Shown here: piece after piece, positions 5,221-10,444 of the stretch
Layout of the letters: each line of letters begins with the position of its first letter
Numbering within the stretch: the first letter of the stretch is position 1
Assembly (NCBI GenBank): GCA_025934635.1
Contig: JAICWX010000301.1
Span: 1-10,444, forward strand
Direction: 5' to 3'
DNA: 10,444 nt
From: Streptosporangiaceae bacterium
GTDB taxonomy: Bacteria > Actinomycetota > Actinomycetes > Streptosporangiales > Streptosporangiaceae
Made by a program: the position numbers and the translations under genes
The notes under the pieces: model-generated
The model's input: only the letters and a program-made list of their open reading frames with translations
What the model was told of the DNA's origin: nothing
Database searches by the model: none

Positions 5221-6255
5221 ATGCTGTTTCCCACCTCCCTCGTCGGCAGTTACCCGCAGCCGGACTGGCTGATCGACCGGGGCCGGCTGGCCGGCCGGTT
5301 CCCGCCGCGGGTGCGCGCCCGCGAGCTGTGGCGGGTCGATCAGGCCTACCTGGCGGAGGCGCAGGACGACGCGACGCTGCTCGCCATCCGGGATCAGGAG
5401 CGGGCCGGCCTGGACATCCTGACCGACGGCGAGGCGCGCCGGGAGAGCTACTCCAACCGGTTCGCGACCGCGCTGGACGGCGTGGACATCGACAACCCGG
5501 GCACCGCCCTCGACCGCAGCGGCCACCCGAACCCGGTGCCCCGGGTCACCGGGCCCATCAGGCGGCGGCACCCGGTCGAGGCGGACGACGTGAAGTTCCT
5601 GCGCGCGAACACCGCCGGGAACCCGCAAGCCATCAAGATCACCGTGCCCGGGCCGTTCACGATGTCGCAGCAGGCCCAGGACGACTACTACGGCAGCGCC
5701 GAGGCGCTGGCCTTCGGCTATGCCGAGGCGGTGGCCGAGGAGGTCGCCGACCTGTTCGCGGCGGGCGCCGACATCGTCCAGCTGGACGAGCCCTACCTGC
5801 AGGCCCGCCCGGATCCGGCCAAGCAGTACGGCGTGAAGGTGATCAACCGGGCGCTGGAGGGCGCGGCCGGGACCACCGCGGTCCACCTGTGCTTCGGCTA
5901 CGCCGCCATCATCCACGAGCGCCCGGCGGGCTACTCGTTCCTGCCTGAGCTGGCCGCGTGCAGCTGCGATCAGGTCTCGATCGAGACCGCCCAGTCCGGG
6001 CTCGACACCTCGGTGCTGACCGCGCTGGACGGCAAGACCGTCATCCTGGGCGTGCTCGACCTGAACGACATGACCGTCGAGTCTCCCGAGACGGTGCAGG
6101 CCCGGGCGGAGCGGGCGCTGCCTTACGTGCCGGCCGAGCGCCTGGTGCTCGCCCCGGACTGCGGCATGAAGTACCTCCCCCGCGACGTCGCCTTCGGCAA
6201 GCTGACCGCGCTGACCGAGGCGGCCCGGCGGCTGCGGGCCGGGCACGCTTCCTGA
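5221..6255 (+). CDS. Cobalamin-independent methionine synthase (MetE C-terminal domain)-like methyltransferase
   Basis: This 344-residue protein corresponds to the catalytic C-terminal barrel of MetE (COG0620, UROD/MetE fold) without the N-terminal substrate-binding half. It begins with FPTSLVGSYPQP (3-14), the family's opening strand. The zinc site is complete: His222 and Cys224 in VHLCFG, Glu255 in VSIETAQS, and Cys314 in APDCGMKYLPR. The barrel motif VQLDEPYL is at 186-193, with Asp189 in the place of the MetE catalytic Asp. Zinc-activated thiol alkylation is therefore expected. Whether it makes methionine is open, because stand-alone members include archaeal MetE, epoxyalkane:coenzyme M transferase and other alkyl-transfer enzymes. 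It follows the HxlR gene by 25 bp in the same direction. The ATG is positioned six bases after TAGGGT, so it may also be transcribed on its own as a leaderless mRNA. Confidence 0.88.
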   Translation: MLFPTSLVGSYPQPDWLIDRGRLAGRFPPRVRARELWRVDQAYLAEAQDDATLLAIRDQERAGLDILTDGEARRESYSNRFATALDGVDIDNPGTALDRSGHPNPVPRVTGPIRRRHPVEADDVKFLRANTAGNPQAIKITVPGPFTMSQQAQDDYYGSAEALAFGYAEAVAEEVADLFAAGADIVQLDEPYLQARPDPAKQYGVKVINRALEGAAGTTAVHLCFGYAAIIHERPAGYSFLPELAACSCDQVSIETAQSGLDTSVLTALDGKTVILGVLDLNDMTVESPETVQARAERALPYVPAERLVLAPDCGMKYLPRDVAFGKLTALTEAARRLRAGHAS

Positions 6256-6281
6256 CCAAAGGCCTATCGCCGGGGCCAGCC

Positions 6282-6304
6282 GGAGGAGCACAATGATCCG
6301 GTGA
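6282..6304 (+). promoter_or_regulatory. Shine-Dalgarno with three-codon mini-ORF overlapping the GTG start
   Basis: GGAGGAG (6282-6288) is a strong ribosome binding site, but it is four bases from ATG 6293 and twelve from the gene's GTG 6301. ATG 6293 opens the mini-ORF ATG-ATC-CGG-TGA, whose stop overlaps GTG 6301 as GTGA. This could couple translation of the low-complexity protein to termination of the mini-ORF. Alternatively CACAAT (6289-6294), six bases before the GTG, could be a -10 box of a leaderless mRNA, and the ATG would not be transcribed. Confidence 0.4.
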
Positions 6305-7125
6305 CTTATGGCCAGGTAGGAGCGGTGTGCCCGCAGTGCGGCCGGGCCGACGCCGTGCATTCGGTCGAGGAGCTCGCGGCGATCGCCCGCCAGCGGCTCG
6401 GGCAGTCCGGGGCCGGATACCAGGCTGACCCGGGATATCAGGGGCCGCCGGGGTATCAAGCGCAGTACGGGTATCAGGCGCAGCAGCAAGACCAAGCGCA
6501 GCACGGATACCAGGCGCAGCAGGAGTATCAGGCGCAGCAGGGATATCAAGGACCGGGATACCCTCCGCCGTCGTCCTCTGGCTTTCCGGCGCCTTCGCCG
6601 TCGTCGGGATTCCCCGCGCCCTCGCCGTCGCCGGGGTTCCCGGCACCGCCTCCGCCGCCTCCTCCCCCGCCTCCGCCGCCGGACTACGACGATTCGCGGC
6701 CGCCACCGGGGTTCAGCGGGCAGCGCCGTCCGAACCGCTGGTCGAGCAGTAACCGGTCGACGAGCAGTTCCAGCAGCGGCGACAGCGACGACTCGATCGA
6801 GGATTTCGTGTCGGGCCTGGTCATGGACGCGGCCACGAAGTACGTCGGCCGCGCGATCGGCCGCCGGCTGAAGCGAGCCTTCGAGGAGCGCGTCGGGCCG
6901 GCCATGGCGGAGCGCATGGCGCCGGCCATGGCCGGCCAGGAGGGTGTGCTGCGGGAGCAGATCGCGATCGCCGAACGCTATCCGGACCTGCGGGCCTGCA
7001 TGAACGACAACGTGGTGTTCCTGGCCGGCGGCAGCCGCGTCGTACCCGTGCCGACGGCCAACCTCACCGGGGGGTTCACCCTGGCGCAGGCCGACGCGGT
7101 AGTCGCCCAGCTACGGAACGGCTGA
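6301..7125 (+). CDS. Low-complexity protein with CPxCG knuckle, Gln/Tyr-rich and polyproline segments
   Basis: I do not recognise a named family for this 274-residue protein; function unknown. It starts with a single zinc-ribbon-like knuckle, CPQCG (10-14), then HSVEELAAIARQRLG (20-34). Residues about 36-87 are an imperfect GYQAQ repeat, rich in Gly, Tyr and Gln. Three GFPAP-type repeats follow (94-116), then twelve uninterrupted prolines (116-127) and a Ser/Asp-rich acidic segment (148-169). The C-terminal part (about 165-272) looks folded. It contains a positively charged amphipathic helix (GRRLKRAFEE, 187-196), a Met/Ala helix (AMAERMAPAMAG, 201-212) and a strand-rich end with VVPVPTANLTGGFT (247-260). 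There is no signal peptide or membrane segment, so it is probably cytoplasmic. In the repeat zone, GGA, TAT and CAA codons are frequent, unlike the neighbours. GTG 6301 is the only fitting start. The stop overlaps the convergent gene by 15 bp. Confidence 0.8.
   Translation: MTYGQVGAVCPQCGRADAVHSVEELAAIARQRLGQSGAGYQADPGYQGPPGYQAQYGYQAQQQDQAQHGYQAQQEYQAQQGYQGPGYPPPSSSGFPAPSPSSGFPAPSPSPGFPAPPPPPPPPPPPPDYDDSRPPPGFSGQRRPNRWSSSNRSTSSSSSGDSDDSIEDFVSGLVMDAATKYVGRAIGRRLKRAFEERVGPAMAERMAPAMAGQEGVLREQIAIAERYPDLRACMNDNVVFLAGGSRVVPVPTANLTGGFTLAQADAVVAQLRNG
6406..6561 (+). repeat. Degenerate in-frame repeat encoding GYQAQ units
   Basis: The coding DNA repeats variants of a GGATATCAGGCGCAG unit, with CAGCAG interruptions, translating to a Gly-Tyr-Gln-Ala-Gln series (residues 36-87). 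Units differ mainly at third codon positions. This shows past duplication or slippage constrained by the protein, rather than a fresh expansion. Read antisense, it gives a spurious Leu/Arg repeat. Confidence 0.7.
7111..7125. other. Tail-to-tail overlap of convergent genes
   Basis: The last five codons, including stops, of the low-complexity protein gene (plus, TGA 7123-7125) and of the GNAT-like gene (minus, TAG 7113-7111) overlap by 15 bp. No room is left for an intergenic terminator, so each transcript must run antisense into the other gene or end within coding sequence. Confidence 0.8.
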
Positions 7126-7854
7126 ACCGCGGGTCCAGACGCGCAGCGGCCCGATGACCCGGCCGCCGGCCGCCTGGGCCGCGGCCAGGTCAGGGCCGTT
7201 CTCGTAGCCGACGACGGGCAGGCCAGGCCGCAGCGCGGTCACGGCAGGCGCGGCGCTGCGCCATAGCATTCCGGGCTCCACGCCACCGGGCAGTCCGGCC
7301 GTGAACACGTTCGAGATTCCGGTGACCCCCGCGGCGGTGTAGGCGATGACCCCGCCCGCCAGCTCTCCGTCCCGGTAGCAACCCAGAATGGCGCAGCCTG
7401 GATCGGCCAGCAGGTCCGGCCGGAACAGCCCGGCCACGGCGTCGCCGCCGGACCAGGCGGCCTCCCACCGGGTCAGCCCGGCGGCGTCATGGACGGCCTG
7501 CCAGCGCAGGTCAGCCGCCGGCGGCGGTTCCGGTGACGGCTGCTCCGGCGGCGGCGGGTTCCAGGCCACCCAGTCGGCGTCGAAGAGCGGCGTCAGGCCA
7601 GCGGGCGCCAGGTCGAGGCGCGCGAAGCTGTCCTTGACGCCGTAAGCCCGGTCCGGGTTCCGCGCGGCCTGGGTATCGGCCGCCGTGGCGTCCGGGCTCA
7701 GGGTGATCGCGTTCGGGTAGAACGGCAGGCGGTGGCGGGGACTGAGCCACGTTCGCGCGGTGAACTCGCCGGGGTATCCGTGCGACCGGCCTACCGCGTC
7801 GCACCAGGCGGCGTTGTTCGCCGCGGCCGCACGCAGCAGAGCGTCGGGGGGCAC
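7111..7854 (-). CDS. GNAT-like acetyltransferase-fold protein
   Basis: This 247-residue protein appears to have a GNAT fold, but I cannot name its substrate. Residues 1-98 form a variable N-terminal half. A proline-rich linker (99-113) leads to the C-terminal half. That half has a helix (TRWEAAWSGG, 128-137), strand ILGCYRDGELAGGVIAY (156-172), strand VTGISNVFTA (177-186), a helix near 196-208, VVGYENGPDLAAAQAAG (214-230) and the ending VIGPLRVWTR (233-242). The YENG-AAxxAG-GPLRVW end resembles the last strands of GNAT enzymes. The Q/RxxGxG/A acetyl-CoA loop is poorly conserved, with only GLPGGVEPGML (187-197) in its place, so catalytic activity is uncertain. GTG 7854 has a weak GAGG upstream and lies nine bases after the DUF427 gene's stop, so it is the last gene of a three-gene operon. 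Its 3' end overlaps the convergent gene by 15 bp. Confidence 0.68.
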   Translation of the reverse strand: MPPDALLRAAAANNAAWCDAVGRSHGYPGEFTARTWLSPRHRLPFYPNAITLSPDATAADTQAARNPDRAYGVKDSFARLDLAPAGLTPLFDADWVAWNPPPPEQPSPEPPPAADLRWQAVHDAAGLTRWEAAWSGGDAVAGLFRPDLLADPGCAILGCYRDGELAGGVIAYTAAGVTGISNVFTAGLPGGVEPGMLWRSAAPAVTALRPGLPVVGYENGPDLAAAQAAGGRVIGPLRVWTRGSAVP

Positions 7855-7863
7855 GGTACCTCG

Positions 7864-8628
7864 TTAGGAAAAATGGGTCTGGGGGCGGTCGAGCGGCTCC
7901 CCGTCGAGGAAGGTGTCGACCTTCTCGTTGTAGAACGCGACCAGGCCGGCGATGGGCAGCAGCTGGCGGGTCGGGAAGTCGTACGCCCAGGCCAGGTCCT
8001 TATGGACGGTGCCGCCGGCCTGGACCGACCAGTAGCCGCTGGTGGTGCCCTTGTACGGGCACGACGTCACGGTGCCGCTGGGCACCAGGTGCTCGAACCG
8101 GACGTCGGTCCGGTTGACGTAGTAGCGCGCGGGCAGGCCGGTCTCGAACACCATCACCGCGGACTGCGAGTCGGCCAGCACCACCCCGTCGAGCTCGACG
8201 CGCACCGGCCGGCCCGAGCGCAGCGCGTCGACCCGGGTATAGGGGTCGCGGGGGTGCACGAACACCTGCTCGTCCTCCTCGAACCAGGCGTCGAGAGCGG
8301 CCCACTCGAAGCGGACCATGCCGTCGAGCCCGTCCACCGCGGCCTTGGTGACCAGCCGGGCAGCCCGCGGCCGGCGGGCCTGGCCGGCCTGGAGCGCGTG
8401 CAGCTCGACGAGCCCGCGGCCGGTCTGCTGGGTGTGCCCCTCGGAAACGAGCAGGTCAGGGCGGACGTCAGCGAGCGGGATGTAGTACTGCGGGTAGTGC
8501 GGCCACTCCCAGACATACACCGCCCGGGTCGTGTCGAGGACCTTCTCGTTCCCGAGGTAGGCCCGGACGCGGCGCGGCACCGGCGCGACGTGGTTCACCG
8601 GGACGATCGAGGCGGGATAGTCGTTCAC
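7864..8628 (-). CDS. Double DUF427-domain protein
   Basis: This 254-residue protein contains two copies of the DUF427 domain (Pfam NTP_transf_9 name, PF04248), whose biochemical function is not established. The first, about residues 19-110, includes RRVRAYLGNEKVLDTTRA (19-36) and VYVWEWPHYPQYYIPLADV (37-55). The second, about 139-243, is the better match: RPVRVELDGVVLADSQSAV (140-158), FETGLPARYYVNRTDV (161-176), TSCPYKGTTSGYWSV (188-202) and WAYDFPTRQLLPIAGLVAFYN (split at 214-224 and 225-234). The CPYKG and GLVAFYNEKVD stretches are hallmarks of the family. GTG 8628 has a clear AAGGAG four bases upstream. It lies 18 bp after the PhyH-like gene and 9 bp before the GNAT-like gene, in one operon. 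No signal peptide or membrane segment is present. The domain fold is confidently recognised but its role is not. Confidence 0.88.
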   Translation of the reverse strand: MNDYPASIVPVNHVAPVPRRVRAYLGNEKVLDTTRAVYVWEWPHYPQYYIPLADVRPDLLVSEGHTQQTGRGLVELHALQAGQARRPRAARLVTKAAVDGLDGMVRFEWAALDAWFEEDEQVFVHPRDPYTRVDALRSGRPVRVELDGVVLADSQSAVMVFETGLPARYYVNRTDVRFEHLVPSGTVTSCPYKGTTSGYWSVQAGGTVHKDLAWAYDFPTRQLLPIAGLVAFYNEKVDTFLDGEPLDRPQTHFS

Positions 8629-8646
8629 GGGACTCCTTCTCTGCGC

Positions 8647-9402
8647 TTACACGTCCAGGATGAAGCGGGCGGCCGGGCTGAGCCGGGCCGATGTCTCCGG
8701 CCGGACGTACTTCCGCTGGTCGAGCTGCTGGCCGTTGGCGCGGCGGGTGAAGTAGGAGTGCAGCGCGCGCCGCGGCTGGTCGCCGCGGTTCGTGGTGCCG
8801 CCGTGCCACAGGTGAGAGTTGAACACGACCACCGTGCCGGCCGGCGCGATCAGCAGCACCTCGTCCGGATGGGGCGCGGCCGGGTCGGCCAGCGCCTCGC
8901 GGGCCCGCTGGACGAACTTGTGGGAGCCGGGCACCACCCGGGTCGCGCCGTTGTCGGCGGTGAAGTCATCGAGCAGCCAGACCGAGTTGCAGACCTGGAA
9001 GGGCCCGGGCCAGACCGGGCCGCCGTAGTCGGCGTGCAGCGGCTGGAGGCCGTGCCCGGGCAGGGCGGCGCGGAAGTTGAGCGAGGAGAGCTTGAAGTCG
9101 CCCAGCACGTGGGCGACGCAGGCCAGCATCCGGGGGTCGGTGAAGCACGGATCGAACATCGCGCCCTTGTTGGGGAGGTCCGCGAGCCGGTCGGCGCCGC
9201 TCTCCTGGTGCACCTCGAGGCCGGCCCGGTCACCTTCGGCAGCGAGGAGCTCGGCGAGCCGGGTGCGGATCGCCGTCAGCTGCGCGGCGGAGAGCACGCC
9301 GGGCAGCGGCGCGTAGCCGTCGCGGTCGAGCCGTTCCCTGGTCTGCGCGTCGATGCTGGCCCCGGTGGCGCCCAGCTCGGCCAGCGCGGTCACCATGTCC
9401 AT
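8647..9402 (-). CDS. Phytanoyl-CoA dioxygenase (PhyH)-family Fe(II)/2-oxoglutarate oxygenase
   Basis: This 251-residue protein belongs to the PhyH-like Fe(II)- and 2-oxoglutarate-dependent oxygenases, which hydroxylate or otherwise oxidise small molecules. The iron triad is visible as His123 and Asp125 in PLHADYGGP, and His200 in HLWHGGTTN. Arg211 or Arg212 in QPRRALHSYF is the likely 2-oxoglutarate anchor. The segment NGATRVVPGSHK (151-162) is a strong family signature. Ahead of the core lies an N-terminal cap (residues 1-110), with LDRDGYAPLPGVLS at 25-38. Length is typical for the family. ATG 9402 was chosen because it lies seven bases after a TAGGCT box and ahead of the divergent gene. 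An upstream extension to 9567 would run through the neighbouring gene and lacks family-like sequence. This is the first gene of the operon with the DUF427 and GNAT-like genes. Substrate unknown. Confidence 0.9.
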   Translation of the reverse strand: MDMVTALAELGATGASIDAQTRERLDRDGYAPLPGVLSAAQLTAIRTRLAELLAAEGDRAGLEVHQESGADRLADLPNKGAMFDPCFTDPRMLACVAHVLGDFKLSSLNFRAALPGHGLQPLHADYGGPVWPGPFQVCNSVWLLDDFTADNGATRVVPGSHKFVQRAREALADPAAPHPDEVLLIAPAGTVVVFNSHLWHGGTTNRGDQPRRALHSYFTRRANGQQLDQRKYVRPETSARLSPAARFILDV

Positions 9403-9457
9403 AAGGCCCAGCCTACGGGGACGGTGATCCGGGCCCGGTCGGCGTAAGGTGTGGCAA
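9403..9457. promoter_or_regulatory. Divergent leaderless-type promoters of PhyH operon and S41-like gene
   Basis: Two -10-like boxes face away from each other in this 55-bp gap. TAGGCT on the minus strand (9415-9410) lies seven bases before ATG 9402, and TAAGGT on the plus strand (9445-9450) lies seven bases before ATG 9458. The -10 boxes are only 29 bp apart, so the two polymerase footprints overlap and the promoters probably compete or are co-regulated. No good -35 boxes or palindromes are seen, and no Shine-Dalgarno sequence precedes either ATG. Confidence 0.55.
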
Positions 9458-10444
9458 ATGCCGGACGTTATGGAGATGGTGGCCCGGGCGCGGATGAGGA
9501 CGGCCGCTGAAGACTGGACGGCGGCGGCGGAACTGTGGGTGGAGGTCACCGCGGCCAATCCGGTCAACGGGGATTACTGGGCGCGGCTGGGCGAGGCCAG
9601 GTTCGGTGCGCACGACTACGCGGGAGCGCGGGAAGCGTACGAGAAGGTCCTGCGGCTAGGCGTGCGAGATACGTGGCTGGCGGATGACGCGCCGCCGCTC
9701 ATGCCGGCGGAGGTCGCCTACCGCATCGCCTGCTGCGAGGCGGCGGCCGGCGACGGCGAGGCGGCGGTCGCGGCGCTCAGGGAGGCGGTCGAGCGGGGAA
9801 TGCGCGACCTGGTCCGGGTCAGGACCCATGATCACTGGCAGAAACTGCGAGCCGACCAGCGGATCCGCGACCTGGTCGGCATCATCGACCCCGACAGCAT
9901 GTCGCGGGATGGCGGCTGGCGCTATGACCTGGCGTTTCTCGTCCGGGAGATCAAGCGCCTGGCCTACGCGCCGTTCGCCCTCCAGCCGGAGGCAGACTTC
10001 GACCGGGCCGCCGCCGAACTGGACGCCGCGATCCCCGGCCTGACCGACCCGCAGATCCTGGTCGGCCTGATGAAGCTGGTCCGGTACCTGGACGACGGGC
10101 ACGCGCGGGTCACCTGGCCGGAGGGCGACCAGACGATGTCCCGGATGCTCCCGGTCGACATGTTCATGTTCTCCGAGGGCCTGTACGTGACCGGCGCCGC
10201 TCCCGGCCGCGAGCGCCTGCTGGGCGCCCGGGTGGAGAAGATCGGCGGGCTCACCATCGACGAGGCCATGGCCGCGCTGGATCCGGTCATGCCCAGGGAC
10301 AACGAGCACTGGCTCACGATGGCGTTCCCGGGGATTGTTCGGTACCCGGCGATCCTCGACGGGCTGGGCATCGATCCCGCGCTCACCGTCCGGCTCGCCG
10401 ACGGGACCACGGACGAGGTCCGGCTGGAGGCCGCACCGATCGAC
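9458..10444 (+). CDS. TPR and S41-peptidase-like protein (partial, runs off the right edge)
   Basis: The first 329 codons of an open frame with no stop before the window ends. Residues about 1-145 look like TPR-type helical repeats: WARLGEARFGAHDYAGAREAYEKV can be read across 41-64, and a second pair at 85-112 includes AYRIACCEAAAGDGEAAVAALREA. From about 153 the sequence follows the N-terminal region of S41 (tail-specific/C-terminal processing) peptidases: WRYDLAFLVREIKRL (154-168) and YLDDGHARV (210-218), the latter matching the family's DGH motif. A PDZ-like part (231-325), with GARVEKIGGLTIDEAM (256-271), follows. The Ser/Lys catalytic domain would lie beyond the window. No signal peptide is visible, unlike most S41 proteases, so it may act in the cytoplasm. 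ATG 9458 is chosen because TAAGGT lies seven bases upstream. It is divergent from the PhyH operon. Confidence 0.78.
   Translation, partial: MPDVMEMVARARMRTAAEDWTAAAELWVEVTAANPVNGDYWARLGEARFGAHDYAGAREAYEKVLRLGVRDTWLADDAPPLMPAEVAYRIACCEAAAGDGEAAVAALREAVERGMRDLVRVRTHDHWQKLRADQRIRDLVGIIDPDSMSRDGGWRYDLAFLVREIKRLAYAPFALQPEADFDRAAAELDAAIPGLTDPQILVGLMKLVRYLDDGHARVTWPEGDQTMSRMLPVDMFMFSEGLYVTGAAPGRERLLGARVEKIGGLTIDEAMAALDPVMPRDNEHWLTMAFPGIVRYPAILDGLGIDPALTVRLADGTTDEVRLEAAPID

Noticed and set aside
4885..6549. 554-codon minus-strand frame with a striking Leu/Arg repeat at its N-terminus
   Set aside because: The Leu/Arg repeat is only the antisense reading of the GYQ repeat, and the rest is antisense to the MetE-like and HxlR genes, both well supported.
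7732..9447. 571-codon open frame on the plus strand
   Set aside because: It lies antisense to the PhyH and DUF427 genes and part of the GNAT-like gene. All three have family motifs, good starts and operon spacing. The plus-strand translation is Gly/Arg/Val-rich and motif-free, as expected for a shadow in very GC-rich DNA.

Overview
The window is very GC-rich DNA with G/C-ending codons, GTG starts, actinobacterial protein families (HxlR, DUF427, PaaI thioesterase, FAD/Fe-S fusion oxidoreductase) and TAnnnT boxes immediately before start codons. This points to a high-GC actinomycete of the Streptomyces/Streptosporangium/Actinomadura sort. The genus cannot be fixed from the sequence alone. I see no rRNA, tRNA, CRISPR array, transposase or phage gene, so it reads as ordinary chromosomal DNA carrying several small regulatory structures of interest.

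Layout. 1-146 (minus): signal-peptide end of a secreted protein that runs off the left edge. 147-587: a 441-bp non-coding region with a perfect 15-bp palindrome (178-192) and a tandem pair of identical 21-bp repeats (390-441), each containing an inverted repeat. 588-980 (plus): a PaaI-type hotdog thioesterase. 981-1136: convergent intergenic region with a large nested stem-loop. 4663 down to 1137 (minus): a two-gene unit of a GNAT acetyltransferase and a 953-residue FAD/[4Fe-4S] oxidoreductase resembling D-2-hydroxyglutarate dehydrogenases. 4719-6255 (plus), divergent from it: an HxlR regulator and a stand-alone MetE C-terminal-like methyltransferase. 6301-7125 (plus): a low-complexity protein with a CPxCG knuckle, a Gln/Tyr-rich segment and twelve consecutive prolines. 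9402 down to 7111 (minus): a compact three-gene operon of a PhyH-type Fe(II)/2-oxoglutarate dioxygenase, a double-DUF427 protein and a GNAT-like protein. 9458 to the right edge (plus): a TPR plus S41-peptidase-like protein, cut by the window.

How it fits together. Two divergent promoter regions (4664-4718 and 9403-9457) organise the right two thirds. The first has two oppositely directed, overlapping promoters sharing a 27-bp imperfect palindrome, which is a good candidate operator for the adjacent HxlR protein. Six genes that begin transcription units show a -10-like hexamer (TAnnnT, in one case CATCCT) ending 6 or 7 bases before the start ATG. That is the geometry of leaderless mRNAs. Genes inside operons are instead joined by short gaps, and at least one has a clear Shine-Dalgarno sequence. 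I used this regularity to choose starts. No complete, obviously new multi-gene system can be proved here. The best candidates for novelty are the Gln/Tyr/Pro low-complexity protein, the PhyH-DUF427-GNAT operon, the repeat pair at 390-441 and the nested hairpin at 1005-1072.
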